From positions 372,001-436,000 of the forward strand of contig NZ_RCZK01000001.1 in assembly GCF_006438955.1 (NCBI RefSeq): a stretch of DNA of 64,000 nt, in the 5' to 3' direction. The first letter of the stretch is position 1, and each line of letters starts with the position of its first letter. The stretch comes from Sphingomonas oligophenolica. Its GTDB lineage: Bacteria > Pseudomonadota > Alphaproteobacteria > Sphingomonadales > Sphingomonadaceae. Below are positions 47,527 through 56,489 of the stretch, in pieces. The notes under the pieces are model-generated. The model made no database searches, had not been told where the DNA came from, and saw nothing but the letters and a program-made list of their open reading frames with translations. The translations under genes and the position numbers were made by a program.

Positions 47527-47542
47527 CTGACATTCCAGAAAT

Positions 47543-47559
47543 CCTCCACCTGGTGGGGG
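47543..47559. terminator. hairpin between convergent HxlR and TauE genes
   Basis: CCTCCAC and GTGGGGG pair over 7 bp (one G-T pair) around a CTG loop. Position between convergent stops suggests a bidirectional terminator; no T-run is present. Confidence 0.4.
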
Positions 47560-47577
47560 GGATTTAAGACAGGGTAG

Positions 47578-48354
47578 CTAAAGCAGCATCTTCACGCCAA
47601 CGACGACGAGCACCGTCGCCAGCATCACCGCCAGCACGCGTTCGTTGACTCGCGACGAGATCAGGCTGCCGACAATCACCCCGGGAATCGAGCCCGCGAG
47701 CAGCGATACCAGCAGTGCGACGTTGACCGATCCGAGCAACAGATGCCCCGCCCCCGCGACCAGCGTGAGCGGCACCGCATGCGCGATGTCGGACCCGACG
47801 AGCCGCGCGATCGGCAATTTCGGGTAAAGCACCAGCAGCGCGGTGATCCCGAGCGCGCCAGCCCCGACCGAGGTCAGCGATACCAGCGCGCCGAGCACCG
47901 CGCCCAGCATCACCGTCGCGATCAGCAGCGCGCGCCCCTCGAGCGTGCCGAATCGCGGGGTGAGCCAGCCGAGCAACCGTGCGCGGAACAGTGTCGCGAC
48001 CGCGGTCAGGATCAGCATGACGCCGAGCACGACCGAGATCACGGCCGCGGTTTGCTTCGATCGTTCGCCGAGCAGGGCGAGCGCGATCAGCATCAGCACC
48101 GCCGCGGGGATGCTCCCCGCCGCGAGCCGCCGGACGACGCGCCAATCGACGGTGCCGCGCCAGCCGTGGACGCTCGTGCCGACCGTCTTGGTCGCGGACG
48201 CGAACAACAGGTCGGTCCCGACCGCGGTCGCGGGATGAAAGCCGAACGCCAATACGAGCAGCGGGGTCATCAGCGATCCCCCGCCGACCCCGGTCAGCCC
48301 GACCAGCACGCCGACCAGCGCCCCCGCGACCGAATACAGCGGTTCGATCGTCAC
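47578..48354 (-). CDS. TauE/SafE family sulfite exporter-like permease (1)
   Basis: The 258-aa protein has about eight helices and the TauE/SafE repeat (VGLTGVGGGSLMTPLLVLAFG and VSLTSVGAGALGITALLVLY). These proteins export sulfite or other organosulfur anions; the substrate here is unknown. It is convergent with hxlR and upstream of nothing obviously related. Confidence 0.88.
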   Translation of the reverse strand: MTIEPLYSVAGALVGVLVGLTGVGGGSLMTPLLVLAFGFHPATAVGTDLLFASATKTVGTSVHGWRGTVDWRVVRRLAAGSIPAAVLMLIALALLGERSKQTAAVISVVLGVMLILTAVATLFRARLLGWLTPRFGTLEGRALLIATVMLGAVLGALVSLTSVGAGALGITALLVLYPKLPIARLVGSDIAHAVPLTLVAGAGHLLLGSVNVALLVSLLAGSIPGVIVGSLISSRVNERVLAVMLATVLVVVGVKMLL

Positions 48355-48391
48355 GCCGCGCGCGCCGCGCCGGTGCGGGTGGCGAAGCGCG

Positions 48392-49600
48392 TCAGCGGGT
48401 CGCCTGTGCGGGGGTGTTGACCCCCATCGACTGGAGATAGCGTTTCACATTGCGCGCCGCCTGGCGCAGGCGCTGTTCGTTCTCGACCATCGCGATTCTC
48501 ACAAAGCCTTCGCCGTTTTCGCCATAACCCACTCCTGGGGCCACCGCGACCTGCGCGTTAGTCAGCAATTGTTTGCTGAACTCAAGACTTCCTAAATGCG
48601 CGAGCGCAGGGGGCAGCGGCGCCCAGGCGAACATCGATGCGCGCGGCGACGGGATGTCCCAGCCGGCGCGCGCGAAGCTTTCGACGAGCACGTCGCGGCG
48701 CTTGTGGTAGAGCGCACGGTTGGTCTCGACGATGTCCTGCGGGCCGTTGAGCGCGGCGCACGCCGCGGCCTGGATCGGGGTGAACGCGCCGTAATCGAGA
48801 TAGGATTTCACCCGGGTCATCGCCGCGATGAGCGTCGGGTTGCCGACCGCGAACCCCATCCGCCATCCCGCCATCGAATAGGTTTTCGACAGCGAGGTGA
48901 ATTCGACCGCGATGTCCTTCGCGCCCGCCACCTGGAGGATCGAGGGCGTAGGTTTGCCGTCGAAATACAGTTCCGAATAGGCGAGGTCGCTGACGATCCA
49001 GACCGCGTTGTCGCGCGCCCACGCTACCAGCCGTTCGTAGAAGGCGAGGTCGACCGTCTCTGCGGTGGGGTTGGAGGGATAGTTGACGACGAGCACGCTC
49101 GGGCGCGGCACCGTGAACGCCATCGCGCGCTCGAGGCTTTCGAAATACGCCTCGTCGGGGGTGGTCGGCACTGCCCGGATCGTCGCGCCCGCGATGATGA
49201 AGCCGAAGGTGTGGATCGGATATGACGGGTTGGGCGCGAGCACGACATCGCCCGGCGCGGTGATCGCGGTGGCGAGGCTGGCGAGCCCCTCCTTCGACCC
49301 CATCGTGACGACGACCTCGGTCTCGGGATTCAACTCGACCCCGAAGCGCCGCGCGTAATAATTCGCCTGCGCGCGGCGAAGCCCCGGAATCCCCTTCGAC
49401 TGCGAATAGCCGTGCGCGTCGGGTTTGCGCGCAACCTCGATCAGCTTCTCGATCACGTGCGGCGGCGGCGGCAGATCGGGGTTGCCCATGCCAAGGTCGA
49501 TAATGTCTTCGCCCCCCGCCCGGGCGGCGGCGCGCATGTCGTTGACTTCGGCGATGACATAGGGCGGCAGACGCTTGATGCGGTAGAAGTCGTCGGACAT
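48392..49600 (-). CDS. PLP-dependent aminotransferase (AlaC / LL-DAP aminotransferase type)
   Basis: The 402-aa class I aminotransferase shows IIDLGMGNPDLPPPPHV, VNYPSNPTAETVDL, SDLAYSELYFDG, PLP-Lys region EFTSLSKTYSMAGWRMGFAVG and FVRIAMVENEQRLRQA. It resembles AlaC-type alanine/2-aminobutyrate transaminases; exact substrate not assignable. ATG at 49600 fits the family. It is divergent from the helicase gene. Confidence 0.92.
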   Translation of the reverse strand: MSDDFYRIKRLPPYVIAEVNDMRAAARAGGEDIIDLGMGNPDLPPPPHVIEKLIEVARKPDAHGYSQSKGIPGLRRAQANYYARRFGVELNPETEVVVTMGSKEGLASLATAITAPGDVVLAPNPSYPIHTFGFIIAGATIRAVPTTPDEAYFESLERAMAFTVPRPSVLVVNYPSNPTAETVDLAFYERLVAWARDNAVWIVSDLAYSELYFDGKPTPSILQVAGAKDIAVEFTSLSKTYSMAGWRMGFAVGNPTLIAAMTRVKSYLDYGAFTPIQAAACAALNGPQDIVETNRALYHKRRDVLVESFARAGWDIPSPRASMFAWAPLPPALAHLGSLEFSKQLLTNAQVAVAPGVGYGENGEGFVRIAMVENEQRLRQAARNVKRYLQSMGVNTPAQATR

Positions 49601-49787
49601 GGGCGGGCCTTTCGCGCGCGAGCATAGGCGGTGTGGTGGCGGAGCGAAAGCGCGCGAAGTGGGCCAGGGGAGATGGCGGCTCGAATGCCAGTCCGACCGT
49701 CGAACCTCGGCAGCCCACCGATCATTAGGAGATAAACGCGCTCTGGATTGTTGCCCTTTCGTTCCCGGTTCGCCATGGTCGTCGGTG

Positions 49788-52505
49788 ATGACCCCGCTTC
49801 CCCATCCCGCGCTCCACGCCAGCCACGCCGGGATCTGGGTCGCGACCGCCGACGGCACGCGTTCGGTCAGCCGGGGGGAGGCGATCCGGATCGCGGCGGA
49901 CACGCCCGTCATCCTGCTCAACGCCGCGCTCGTCGGGCAGCGGCTGGGCTATGCCGAGCTGTCGGGGCTCGACCTGCTCGAACTCTTTGCCTTCCTCCAC
50001 CCCGCGCGGTTCGCGGTGCCGACCCCCAAGGGGCTCGCGCGCGCCACCGGGCTGACCCCGCCGACCCGCGACGCCGACGTTGCCGCGTTCCTGCTCGAGG
50101 CGACCGCCGCGCTGCTCGCGGTGCCCGGCGGCGACTGGCCCGAACGTGAAGGCGCGTGGACCGCGGCGCAGTCGCTGATGCGGCTACGCTGGCCGTGGGC
50201 ACCCGCGCTCGCCGACCGGCTCGCCAAGCCCGAAACCAACGAACGCTGGCTGTTCACGCGGTTGCCCGAATGGGAGGAAAACGCCCCGCGGCCCGCGCCG
50301 CGGACGATCACGATCCCGCCGGGCGATGCCGAGGCGCGGCTGGTCGACCTGACCGGCCATGGCGCGGAGGAGCGCGTCGGCCAGCGCGCCTATGCCGCCG
50401 CGGCGACCGCGGCGTTCGCGCCGCGCACCAGCCGCGATGCGCCCAATTTGGTGCTGGCGGAGGCGGGCACCGGGATCGGCAAGACGCTGGGCTATCTCGC
50501 CCCCGCCTCGCTCTGGGCCGAGCGCGCGGGCGGCGCGGTGTGGATTTCGACCTACACCAAGGCGTTGCAGCGCCAGCTCGCGCACGAAACCACGCGGCTG
50601 TTCCCCGACGCCGTGGTGCGCAAACAGAAGGTCGTCACCCGCAAGGGCCGGGAGAATTACCTGTGTTTGCTCAATCTGGAGGATGCGCTCCAGGGCGGGT
50701 TCGCGGGGCGTGCCGCGATCCTCGCGCATCTCGTCGCGCGGTGGGCGGCATACAGCGCCGATGGCGACATGGTCGGCGGCGACCTCCCCGGCTGGCTGCC
50801 GACGCTGTTCCGCCGCAACGGTCCGACCGCGCTGACCGACCGGCGCGGCGAGTGCGTCTATGCGGGCTGCCCACACTATCGCACATGCTTCATCGAGCGC
50901 GCCGCGCGGGCGTCGGCGGAGGCCGATGTCGTGATCGCTAATCACGCGCTCGTCATGGTCAACGCCGCGCGGGGCCGCGAACTCGCGACCAGGCCGACGC
51001 GTTATGTGTTCGACGAAGGCCATCACCTGTTCGACGCCGCCGATTCGATGTTCGCGACCGCGCTGACCGGGCAGGAGACGATCGAGCTCAGGCGCTGGAT
51101 CCTGGGGCCGGAGGCGGGTGGGCGCGGGCGTCGCCGGGGCCTGGCCGCGCGGCTGCTCGACGTCGCGAGCTACGACGAAGCCGGCGCGCGCGCGATCCAG
51201 GACGCGGTCGATGCCGCGCGCGCACTCGCGAGCGACGGCTGGCTGGCGCGGCTGGCGGAGGGCCAGCCGTTCGGCGCGATCGAAACGCTGCTCGCCGCGG
51301 TGCGCGGGCTCACCTATGCCCGCGCCGAACAGCCTGGCGATGCGGGCTACGGCCTCGAGACCGAACTCGCCGAGCCCACCCCCGAACTGATCGACGCCGC
51401 CGCCCCCGCCGCCGCCGCGCTCGACGCGCTCGTCCGCCCGCTCGTCACGCTCGGGCGGCGGCTCGAGGCGGTGCTCGCCGAGGCGCCCGACTGGCTCGAC
51501 AGCGCCGCGCGCGCGCGGGTGGAAGGCGCGATCGCCTCGGTCGGGTGGCGCGCGGATACGGTCGCGGCGTGGCTGTCGCTGCTCGCGCGGGTCGGCGGCC
51601 CGGTCAGCCCCGACTTCGTCGACTGGCTCGCGGTCGACCGGATCGAGGGGCGCGAATACGACATCGGCCTCCACCGCCACTGGCTCGATCCGACCCGCCC
51701 GTTCGCGGAGATCGTGCTGAAGCCCGCGCACGGCGCGCTGGTGACGTCGGCAACGCTGACCGGCGGGGGCGACTGGGACAGCGCGGAGGCGCGGGTCGGC
51801 GCGCCGCATCTCGCGCGCGCGGCTGCCCGGTTCGAGGCGGTAAGCCCGTTCGATTACGCGACCAATGCCGAGGTGCTGGTCGTCACCGACGTCAAGCGCG
51901 GCGACCTCGCCGCACTCGCCAACGCCTACGCGCGGCTGATCGTCGCGGCGGGGGGCGGCACGCTGGGGCTGTTCACCGCGATCCGGCGGTTGCGCGGGGT
52001 GCATGGACGGATCGCCGATCGGCTGGCGCGCGAGGGGCTGCCGCTCCACGCCCAGCATGTCGATCCGATCGACACCGGCACGCTCGTCGATATCTTTCGC
52101 GACGACCCCGCCGCCTCGCTGCTCGGCACCGACGCGCTGCGCGACGGGGTCGACGTGCCGGGCAGTTCGCTGCGGCTGGTGGTGATGGAGGGGGTGCCCT
52201 GGCCCAAGCCGAGTGTTCTCCACGCCGCGCGGCGATTGGCGGGCGGCGGCAGCGCCTATGACGACCGCATCGTGCGCGCGCGGCTGGCGCAGGCGTTCGG
52301 ACGCCTGATCCGCCGCGCCGACGACAAGGGCGCGTTCGTGATGCTGTCGGCGGCGATGCCGTCGCGATTGCTCACCGCCTTCCCGCCCGGCGTCGTGGTG
52401 TCGCGGGTCACGCTCGACGAGGCGGTGGCGCGGGTCGGGCAACGATTGGTGGGGCGGCTTTCATTGACGCCCGGCATCGGGCAAGAGGCGCAGCTTGATG
52501 CCTGA
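49788..52505 (+). CDS. DinG-family ATP-dependent DNA helicase
   Basis: The 905-aa SF2 XPD-like helicase has Walker A LAEAGTGIGKTLGYLAP, the four-Cys Fe-S cluster region (YLCLLN; CVYAGCPHYRTCF), DEAH-type VFDEGHHLFD, and C-terminal motifs LGLFTAIRRLRG and QAFGRLIRRADDKGAF. A roughly 200-aa N-terminal extension (about residues 1-200) of unclear function precedes the helicase core. DinG/YoaA helicases act in DNA repair and R-loop removal. ATG at 49788 is the first good start. Confidence 0.92.
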   Translation: MTPLPHPALHASHAGIWVATADGTRSVSRGEAIRIAADTPVILLNAALVGQRLGYAELSGLDLLELFAFLHPARFAVPTPKGLARATGLTPPTRDADVAAFLLEATAALLAVPGGDWPEREGAWTAAQSLMRLRWPWAPALADRLAKPETNERWLFTRLPEWEENAPRPAPRTITIPPGDAEARLVDLTGHGAEERVGQRAYAAAATAAFAPRTSRDAPNLVLAEAGTGIGKTLGYLAPASLWAERAGGAVWISTYTKALQRQLAHETTRLFPDAVVRKQKVVTRKGRENYLCLLNLEDALQGGFAGRAAILAHLVARWAAYSADGDMVGGDLPGWLPTLFRRNGPTALTDRRGECVYAGCPHYRTCFIERAARASAEADVVIANHALVMVNAARGRELATRPTRYVFDEGHHLFDAADSMFATALTGQETIELRRWILGPEAGGRGRRRGLAARLLDVASYDEAGARAIQDAVDAARALASDGWLARLAEGQPFGAIETLLAAVRGLTYARAEQPGDAGYGLETELAEPTPELIDAAAPAAAALDALVRPLVTLGRRLEAVLAEAPDWLDSAARARVEGAIASVGWRADTVAAWLSLLARVGGPVSPDFVDWLAVDRIEGREYDIGLHRHWLDPTRPFAEIVLKPAHGALVTSATLTGGGDWDSAEARVGAPHLARAAARFEAVSPFDYATNAEVLVVTDVKRGDLAALANAYARLIVAAGGGTLGLFTAIRRLRGVHGRIADRLAREGLPLHAQHVDPIDTGTLVDIFRDDPAASLLGTDALRDGVDVPGSSLRLVVMEGVPWPKPSVLHAARRLAGGGSAYDDRIVRARLAQAFGRLIRRADDKGAFVMLSAAMPSRLLTAFPPGVVVSRVTLDEAVARVGQRLVGRLSLTPGIGQEAQLDA

Positions 52506-52543
52506 GCCCGTTTGCCATCGGGCCTGACGGAGACATCCGAATC

Positions 52544-53083
52544 GTGAAGACGCTGACGCTATTGCGCCACGCCAAGTCCGGCTGGGACGATCCGGTGTCG
52601 CGCGATGTCGATCGCCCACTCAACCCCAAGGGCAAGCGCGCCGCCGCGTTGATCGGCGCGCATTTGCGCAGCGAAGGGATGGCGTTCGACCATGTCGTCG
52701 CCTCGCCCGCGGTGCGGGTGGGGGAGACGATCGACGCGGTCGTATCGGGGTATGCGCGCACGCTGGCGCCGGTGGTGGATCGCCGCATCTATCTGGCATC
52801 GGCGGCGACCTTGCTCGACGTGGTGCGCGAATTCCCCGATGGCGCGACGAGCGCGTTGATGGTCGGCCATAACCCTGGCCTCGAAGACCTGGTGCTGATG
52901 CTGGTGCCGACCGGGCAGAACGATCTGCGCGAGACCGCCGAACAAAAATACCCGACCGCGACGATCGCGGAGATGACGTTTGCGATCGACGACTGGGCCG
53001 CGGCGGCGCCTGATACGGCGACCCTGACCCGGTTCGTCCGGCCGCGCGACCTCGATCCGACGTTGGGGCCGGACAGCGACTGA
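52544..53083 (+). CDS. SixA-type phosphohistidine phosphatase
   Basis: The 179-aa histidine phosphatase superfamily protein has the catalytic motif LTLLRHAKSGWDD (RHG/RHA), a later VVASPAVRVGETID, and the second His in SALMVGHNPGLEDL. SixA-like enzymes dephosphorylate phosphohistidines, in E. coli on the nitrogen-PTS protein NPr. The start is GTG at 52544 with an ACGGAGA upstream. Confidence 0.9.
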   Translation: MKTLTLLRHAKSGWDDPVSRDVDRPLNPKGKRAAALIGAHLRSEGMAFDHVVASPAVRVGETIDAVVSGYARTLAPVVDRRIYLASAATLLDVVREFPDGATSALMVGHNPGLEDLVLMLVPTGQNDLRETAEQKYPTATIAEMTFAIDDWAAAAPDTATLTRFVRPRDLDPTLGPDSD

Positions 53084-53112
53084 CGGGATTTGGGCGCGCC
53101 CGTCGCGGGGCG

Positions 53113-53628
53113 TCAGCGGCCCGCCAGTTGGTCTTTCAGCCCCGCAAACGGTCCGGCGGGCTTGGCTTCCTCTTCGGTGATCACACCTGCCGCCTTCAAC
53201 GCCGCCGCCGCGTTCGGCCCGCGCGGGAACGGATCGAGCGCCAGCGCCATCGTTTCCGCCGCGACCTCGCCGAGATCGATCGCCGCGCCCTCGATCTCGA
53301 CGGTGTCGAGCGCGTTTTCGGCGAGTTCGATCTCCGCGATCGACCCGCCGGGTTCGACGAACATCAGCGCGACGGGTTCGTCGATCGCGACGCGAAGCGG
53401 ATCGTCGGTGATCGAGCACGCCTGGACCACCGCCCCCCTCACCCGGCCGCGCACCCGAATCCCCGCGGCGTCGCGGTGGACCGTCAACGTCGCGCCGAGC
53501 GCCTCGATCGCGACCAAGCCGAATCGCGTCGCGAGCGCCGCGCGCTCGGCGTCCTGCGCGGTGATCGTCACCACGCGCTCGCCCTCGCCGATTGCGTCGA
53601 GCCGTTCGGGTCGGCTGAATTCGCTCAT
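53113..53628 (-). CDS. YceD/DUF177 family protein
   Basis: The 171-aa protein matches DUF177 (YceD): VQACSITDDPLRVAIDEPV, ENALDTVEIEGAAIDLGEVAAETMALALDPFPRGP. YceD homologues are linked to 23S rRNA accumulation and usually lie near rpmF/plsX; here the neighbour is a cytochrome bc1 chaperone. Start overlaps the chaperone's end by 4 nt. Confidence 0.9.
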   Translation of the reverse strand: MSEFSRPERLDAIGEGERVVTITAQDAERAALATRFGLVAIEALGATLTVHRDAAGIRVRGRVRGAVVQACSITDDPLRVAIDEPVALMFVEPGGSIAEIELAENALDTVEIEGAAIDLGEVAAETMALALDPFPRGPNAAAALKAAGVITEEEAKPAGPFAGLKDQLAGR

Positions 53629-54134
53629 GGCAGCTCGCCCGCGTCGATCGCGGCCAGCGGCGTCGTCGCCAGCGCGGCGTGAAGCCGCGTCAGTTCGGTC
53701 GCGGCATGCGCCAGCGCCGCCGGCGCGGGCTGCCCCGCCCGATACAGGTTGCGGAGCAGCGCGGGCTTAAGATCGCCCGCCGCCAGCCCGTCGCGATACG
53801 CGCCGATCCGCCCGCCGAGCATACTGATCATCTTGCCGATATGCTTGCCGACGACGATGTCGCCGATCCCCATCTGGCGCAGCTGGCCATCCATATCCTC
53901 GACGAACCGCTCGGTGAGCTGTGCGGTCAGCGGGGCGGCGGACGCCCCGTCGCGCTCCAGCCGGATCAGGACCATCGCCAGCACCGCGGCGATCATGTCG
54001 AAGCGCCCGTCGACCGTGTCGGGCACCGCGCCTGCGACATACCAATGTTCGGCGCGCCCGCGATCGACGATCGCGACGTACAGCGGGAGTGCCTCGTCGC
54101 GCGTTTTACTCAGCAAAGTCGCGAACCATCCCAC
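53625..54134 (-). CDS. ubiquinol-cytochrome c chaperone family protein (CBP3-like)
   Basis: The 169-aa protein resembles the CBP3/ubiquinol-cytochrome c chaperone family: LPLYVAIVDRGRAEHWYVAGAVPDTVDGRFDMIAAVLAMVL is split by its conserved short motifs, and VEDMDGQLRQMGIGDIVVGKHIGKM is typical. It is likely to assist bc1 complex assembly. GTG at 54134 has GAGGAG 7 nt upstream, deciding the start over the very long open frame upstream. Confidence 0.87.
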   Translation of the reverse strand: MGWFATLLSKTRDEALPLYVAIVDRGRAEHWYVAGAVPDTVDGRFDMIAAVLAMVLIRLERDGASAAPLTAQLTERFVEDMDGQLRQMGIGDIVVGKHIGKMISMLGGRIGAYRDGLAAGDLKPALLRNLYRAGQPAPAALAHAATELTRLHAALATTPLAAIDAGELP

Positions 54135-54248
54135 GCACAGACTCCTCGTTGCACCGATCCGCGGCTTGCCCGCTGCGGCGTCCTCGCATATCGAGACGAA
54201 CGGCGGACGATGCAATCGATCGGTTGGCGCGCCCGCGTGGAGAATGTG

Positions 54249-54740
54249 ATGAGCGTAACTTTCCGCCCCCGCGCGCGTGCCGCGATCGTGGGGCTCACCG
54301 CCCTTGGAATCGCGCTCGGCGGCTGCGCCCCGCTGCGATCGCATCAGGGCTATATCATCGATGCCGACCTGGTGAACGCGATTCAGCCGGGCGTCGACAA
54401 CCGCACGTCGGTGCAGCAGACGCTGGGGAAGCCGACCATCGTCAGCGAGTTCGGGCAGAAGGACTGGTATTATGTCGCGCGCGACAGCCGGAACCTCAAC
54501 TTCCAAAAGCCGAAGGTGAAAGACCAGATCACGCTGAAGATCAGCTTCGACGATGCGGGTAACGTTTCCTCGATCAGCCGCGGCGGCGTCCAGCAGGTTG
54601 CGCAGATCGATCCCTATGGCAAGACGACGCCGACGCTGGGTAAGAAGCGTAGCTTCTTCGAGGATCTGTTCGGCAATATCGGCACCGTGGGCGCCGCGGG
54701 TACCGGCGGCGCGGCGAGCGGCGATCCGACCCAACCCTAA
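54249..54740 (+). CDS. bamE: outer-membrane assembly lipoprotein BamE (SmpA/OmlA)
   Basis: The 163-aa lipoprotein has a lipobox LGGCAP and a SmpA/OmlA domain (QPGVDNRTSVQQTLGKPTIVSEFG; DWYYVARDSRNLNF; ITLKISFDDAGNVSSIS). BamE is part of the BAM complex that inserts outer-membrane proteins. The start could also be the GTG one codon earlier. It is divergent from the bc1 chaperone. Confidence 0.92.
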   Translation: MSVTFRPRARAAIVGLTALGIALGGCAPLRSHQGYIIDADLVNAIQPGVDNRTSVQQTLGKPTIVSEFGQKDWYYVARDSRNLNFQKPKVKDQITLKISFDDAGNVSSISRGGVQQVAQIDPYGKTTPTLGKKRSFFEDLFGNIGTVGAAGTGGAASGDPTQP

Positions 54741-55094
54741 TCCGGCATGATTCCAACTCGCGTGGACAACCACGCCGATTTCCTGGTCCGCGACGATGCT
54801 GCAAAAACCGGCTTTGGCCACGCCGTGTGTTACGCAGCGGCGCGGCCGGGCCGTGTTGACGGCACCGATCCCGAAAGGGGGGACGGGACCAACGGCGCAA
54901 CGCGCGGGCGGCGAGCTTGGTTCGCCGCCGATCCTGTTTTTTGACGTAACGCGCCGCGCCGATTTCGGTCGTCGATCGCAGCGTTTCTCGGGTATCGGAT
55001 AGAGAAAGCGCGTCCGGCGAACAATGTATATTGCGCTTGATTTGATCATCAAAGCGTCCGATTCTCGCTGCGCCATGATGCGGGGGGGCATTGC
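54741..55094. other. 354-nt intergenic region with hairpins, no convincing gene
   Basis: Short open frames on both strands lack coding character. The region contains hairpins GCGTGG/CCACGC (about 54760-54775), GCCGT/ACGGC (about 54850-54863), TCCCG/CGGGA (about 54869-54887) and the strong terminator-like hairpin at 54907-54942, then a bulged CGCTTGAT/ATCAAAGCG hairpin near 55034-55055. It could hold the bamE terminator plus a leader for the glycosyltransferase. I recognised no riboswitch class. Confidence 0.5.
54907..54942 (+). terminator. intrinsic terminator-like hairpin with T-run
   Basis: A perfect 8-bp stem GGCGGCGA/TCGCCGCC with a 7-nt loop is followed 8 nt later by TTTTTT (54937-54942). 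It may end the bamE transcript or attenuate the downstream glycosyltransferase. Confidence 0.55.
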
Positions 55095-56489
55095 GTGCTG
55101 GTCGATTCGCTGTGGTTTGTCGATAACGTGGCGCGCGAGACGATGTTGTTCGCGGCGACCGGTTTGCTGATCGGCGGATTCGATGATCTGCTGGTCGATC
55201 TCTTTTACCTCTTTTATCGGGTGCGGCGGCGTGGAATGTCGAGACTGAGGCTGGAAGAACTGGTGCCATCGAACAGGGTCGGGCGACTGGCGATCTTCGT
55301 ACCCGCGTGGGATGAAGCGGCGGTTATCGGGGGGATGATCGACTCGGCGCTCGCCCGCCTGGACCATGACGACTATCGGCTCTACGTCGGGGTCTATCCG
55401 AACGATCCGGCAACGATCGACGCGGTCGCCGATATCGCGGAATCCGACCCCCGCGTCCGGCTGGTGATCGGCGATGCCGACGGGCCGACCACGAAGGCCG
55501 ACAATCTGAACCGGCTGTGGGCCGCGGCGATCGCCGACGAAGCACGCGAGCGATGGCCGCTGAAAGCGGTGGTGCTGCACGATGCCGAAGACGTCGTCCA
55601 TCCCGCCGAATTGCGCGTCTTCGATACGCTGATCGACACCCATGACGTCGTCCAGCTCCCCGTGCTGCCGTTGATCAAGCGCGGATCGCGGCTGGTGTCG
55701 GGACATTATGCCGACGAATTCGCCGAACATCACACCGCGCAGATGCCGGTTCGCACCGCGCTGGGGGCGGGAATGCCGCTGGCGGGGACGGGGTGCGCGA
55801 TCGCACGCGCGACGCTCGGGGAAATCGCGGCGGAGCGCGGCGGGCTGCCGTTCGATGCGACCAGCCTGACCGAGGATTACGAGCTGGGGTTGAGGATCGG
55901 CGAGCGGGGCGGGCGCTGCCTCTTCGCGCGGGTCGACGACGATACGCACGGCGGGCTGGTCGCGGTACGCGCCTATTTTCCCGCGACGATCCCCACGGCG
56001 ACCCGGCAAAAGGCGCGGTGGATGATCGGGATAGCGCTGGCGGGATGGGATCGCACCGGATGGAGCACGGGGCGGCATTGGCGCGATCATTGGATGCGGA
56101 TGCGCGATCGGCGTGCACCGATCGCGGTGCTGGTGCTGGCGGTCGCCTATATCGCGGTGATCGCGTGGGGATGTCGGCTGGCGCTGCATTGGATTGCGCA
56201 GGTGCCGCCGTCGACCGATGCGCTGGCGGGATGGCTGTTGGGAATCACGACGAGCCTGTTGGTCTGGCGGCTCGCGATGCGCGTCGCGTGTACCGCGCGC
56301 TGCTATGGCTGGCGCGAGGCGCTGTGGTCGATCCCGCGCTTCTTCGTCGGCAACGTGATTGCGCTGGTGGCGGCGCCGCGCGCGATCGTCCGCTACGTCG
56401 CGATGCTCCGCGGCGCGATGCCCGTGTGGGACAAGACCGGCCATGAATTTCCCGACGCCGGAATCGGCGACTACGTCCAACCGGCATGA
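55095..56489 (+). CDS. NfrB-like membrane glycosyltransferase
   Basis: The 464-aa inner-membrane GT2-type glycosyltransferase has an N-terminal helix (about 15-42), a cytosolic GT domain with FVPAWDEAAVI, acidic VLHDAEDVVHP, TEDYELGLRI and the QxxRW-like RQKARWMIG, then C-terminal helices (about 345-370, 383-400, 420-436). This resembles NfrB (phage N4 adsorption protein B), but the MshEN-type C-terminal domain of E. coli NfrB is absent. The start is GTG at 55095. The next gene overlaps it by 4 nt and is NfrA-like, so the pair probably makes and exports a surface glycan. Confidence 0.85.
   Translation: MLVDSLWFVDNVARETMLFAATGLLIGGFDDLLVDLFYLFYRVRRRGMSRLRLEELVPSNRVGRLAIFVPAWDEAAVIGGMIDSALARLDHDDYRLYVGVYPNDPATIDAVADIAESDPRVRLVIGDADGPTTKADNLNRLWAAAIADEARERWPLKAVVLHDAEDVVHPAELRVFDTLIDTHDVVQLPVLPLIKRGSRLVSGHYADEFAEHHTAQMPVRTALGAGMPLAGTGCAIARATLGEIAAERGGLPFDATSLTEDYELGLRIGERGGRCLFARVDDDTHGGLVAVRAYFPATIPTATRQKARWMIGIALAGWDRTGWSTGRHWRDHWMRMRDRRAPIAVLVLAVAYIAVIAWGCRLALHWIAQVPPSTDALAGWLLGITTSLLVWRLAMRVACTARCYGWREALWSIPRFFVGNVIALVAAPRAIVRYVAMLRGAMPVWDKTGHEFPDAGIGDYVQPA

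Noticed and set aside
50184..52442. 752-aa minus-strand frame within the helicase gene
   Set aside because: Composition (Arg/Asp/His/Pro) typical of antisense frames in high-GC DNA.
53679..54248. In-frame extension of bamE to 53679
   Set aside because: Antisense of the bc1 chaperone gene; lipoprotein signal begins at 54249.
54780..54945. c-di-GMP (GEMM) riboswitch before the glycosyltransferase
   Set aside because: A CCGAAAGG-like loop and GGGACG are present but the remaining GEMM core does not match.
54796..55002. Small frame of 68 aa in the bamE-glycosyltransferase gap
   Set aside because: No ribosome-binding site, overlaps a terminator-like hairpin, and other frames are equally open.
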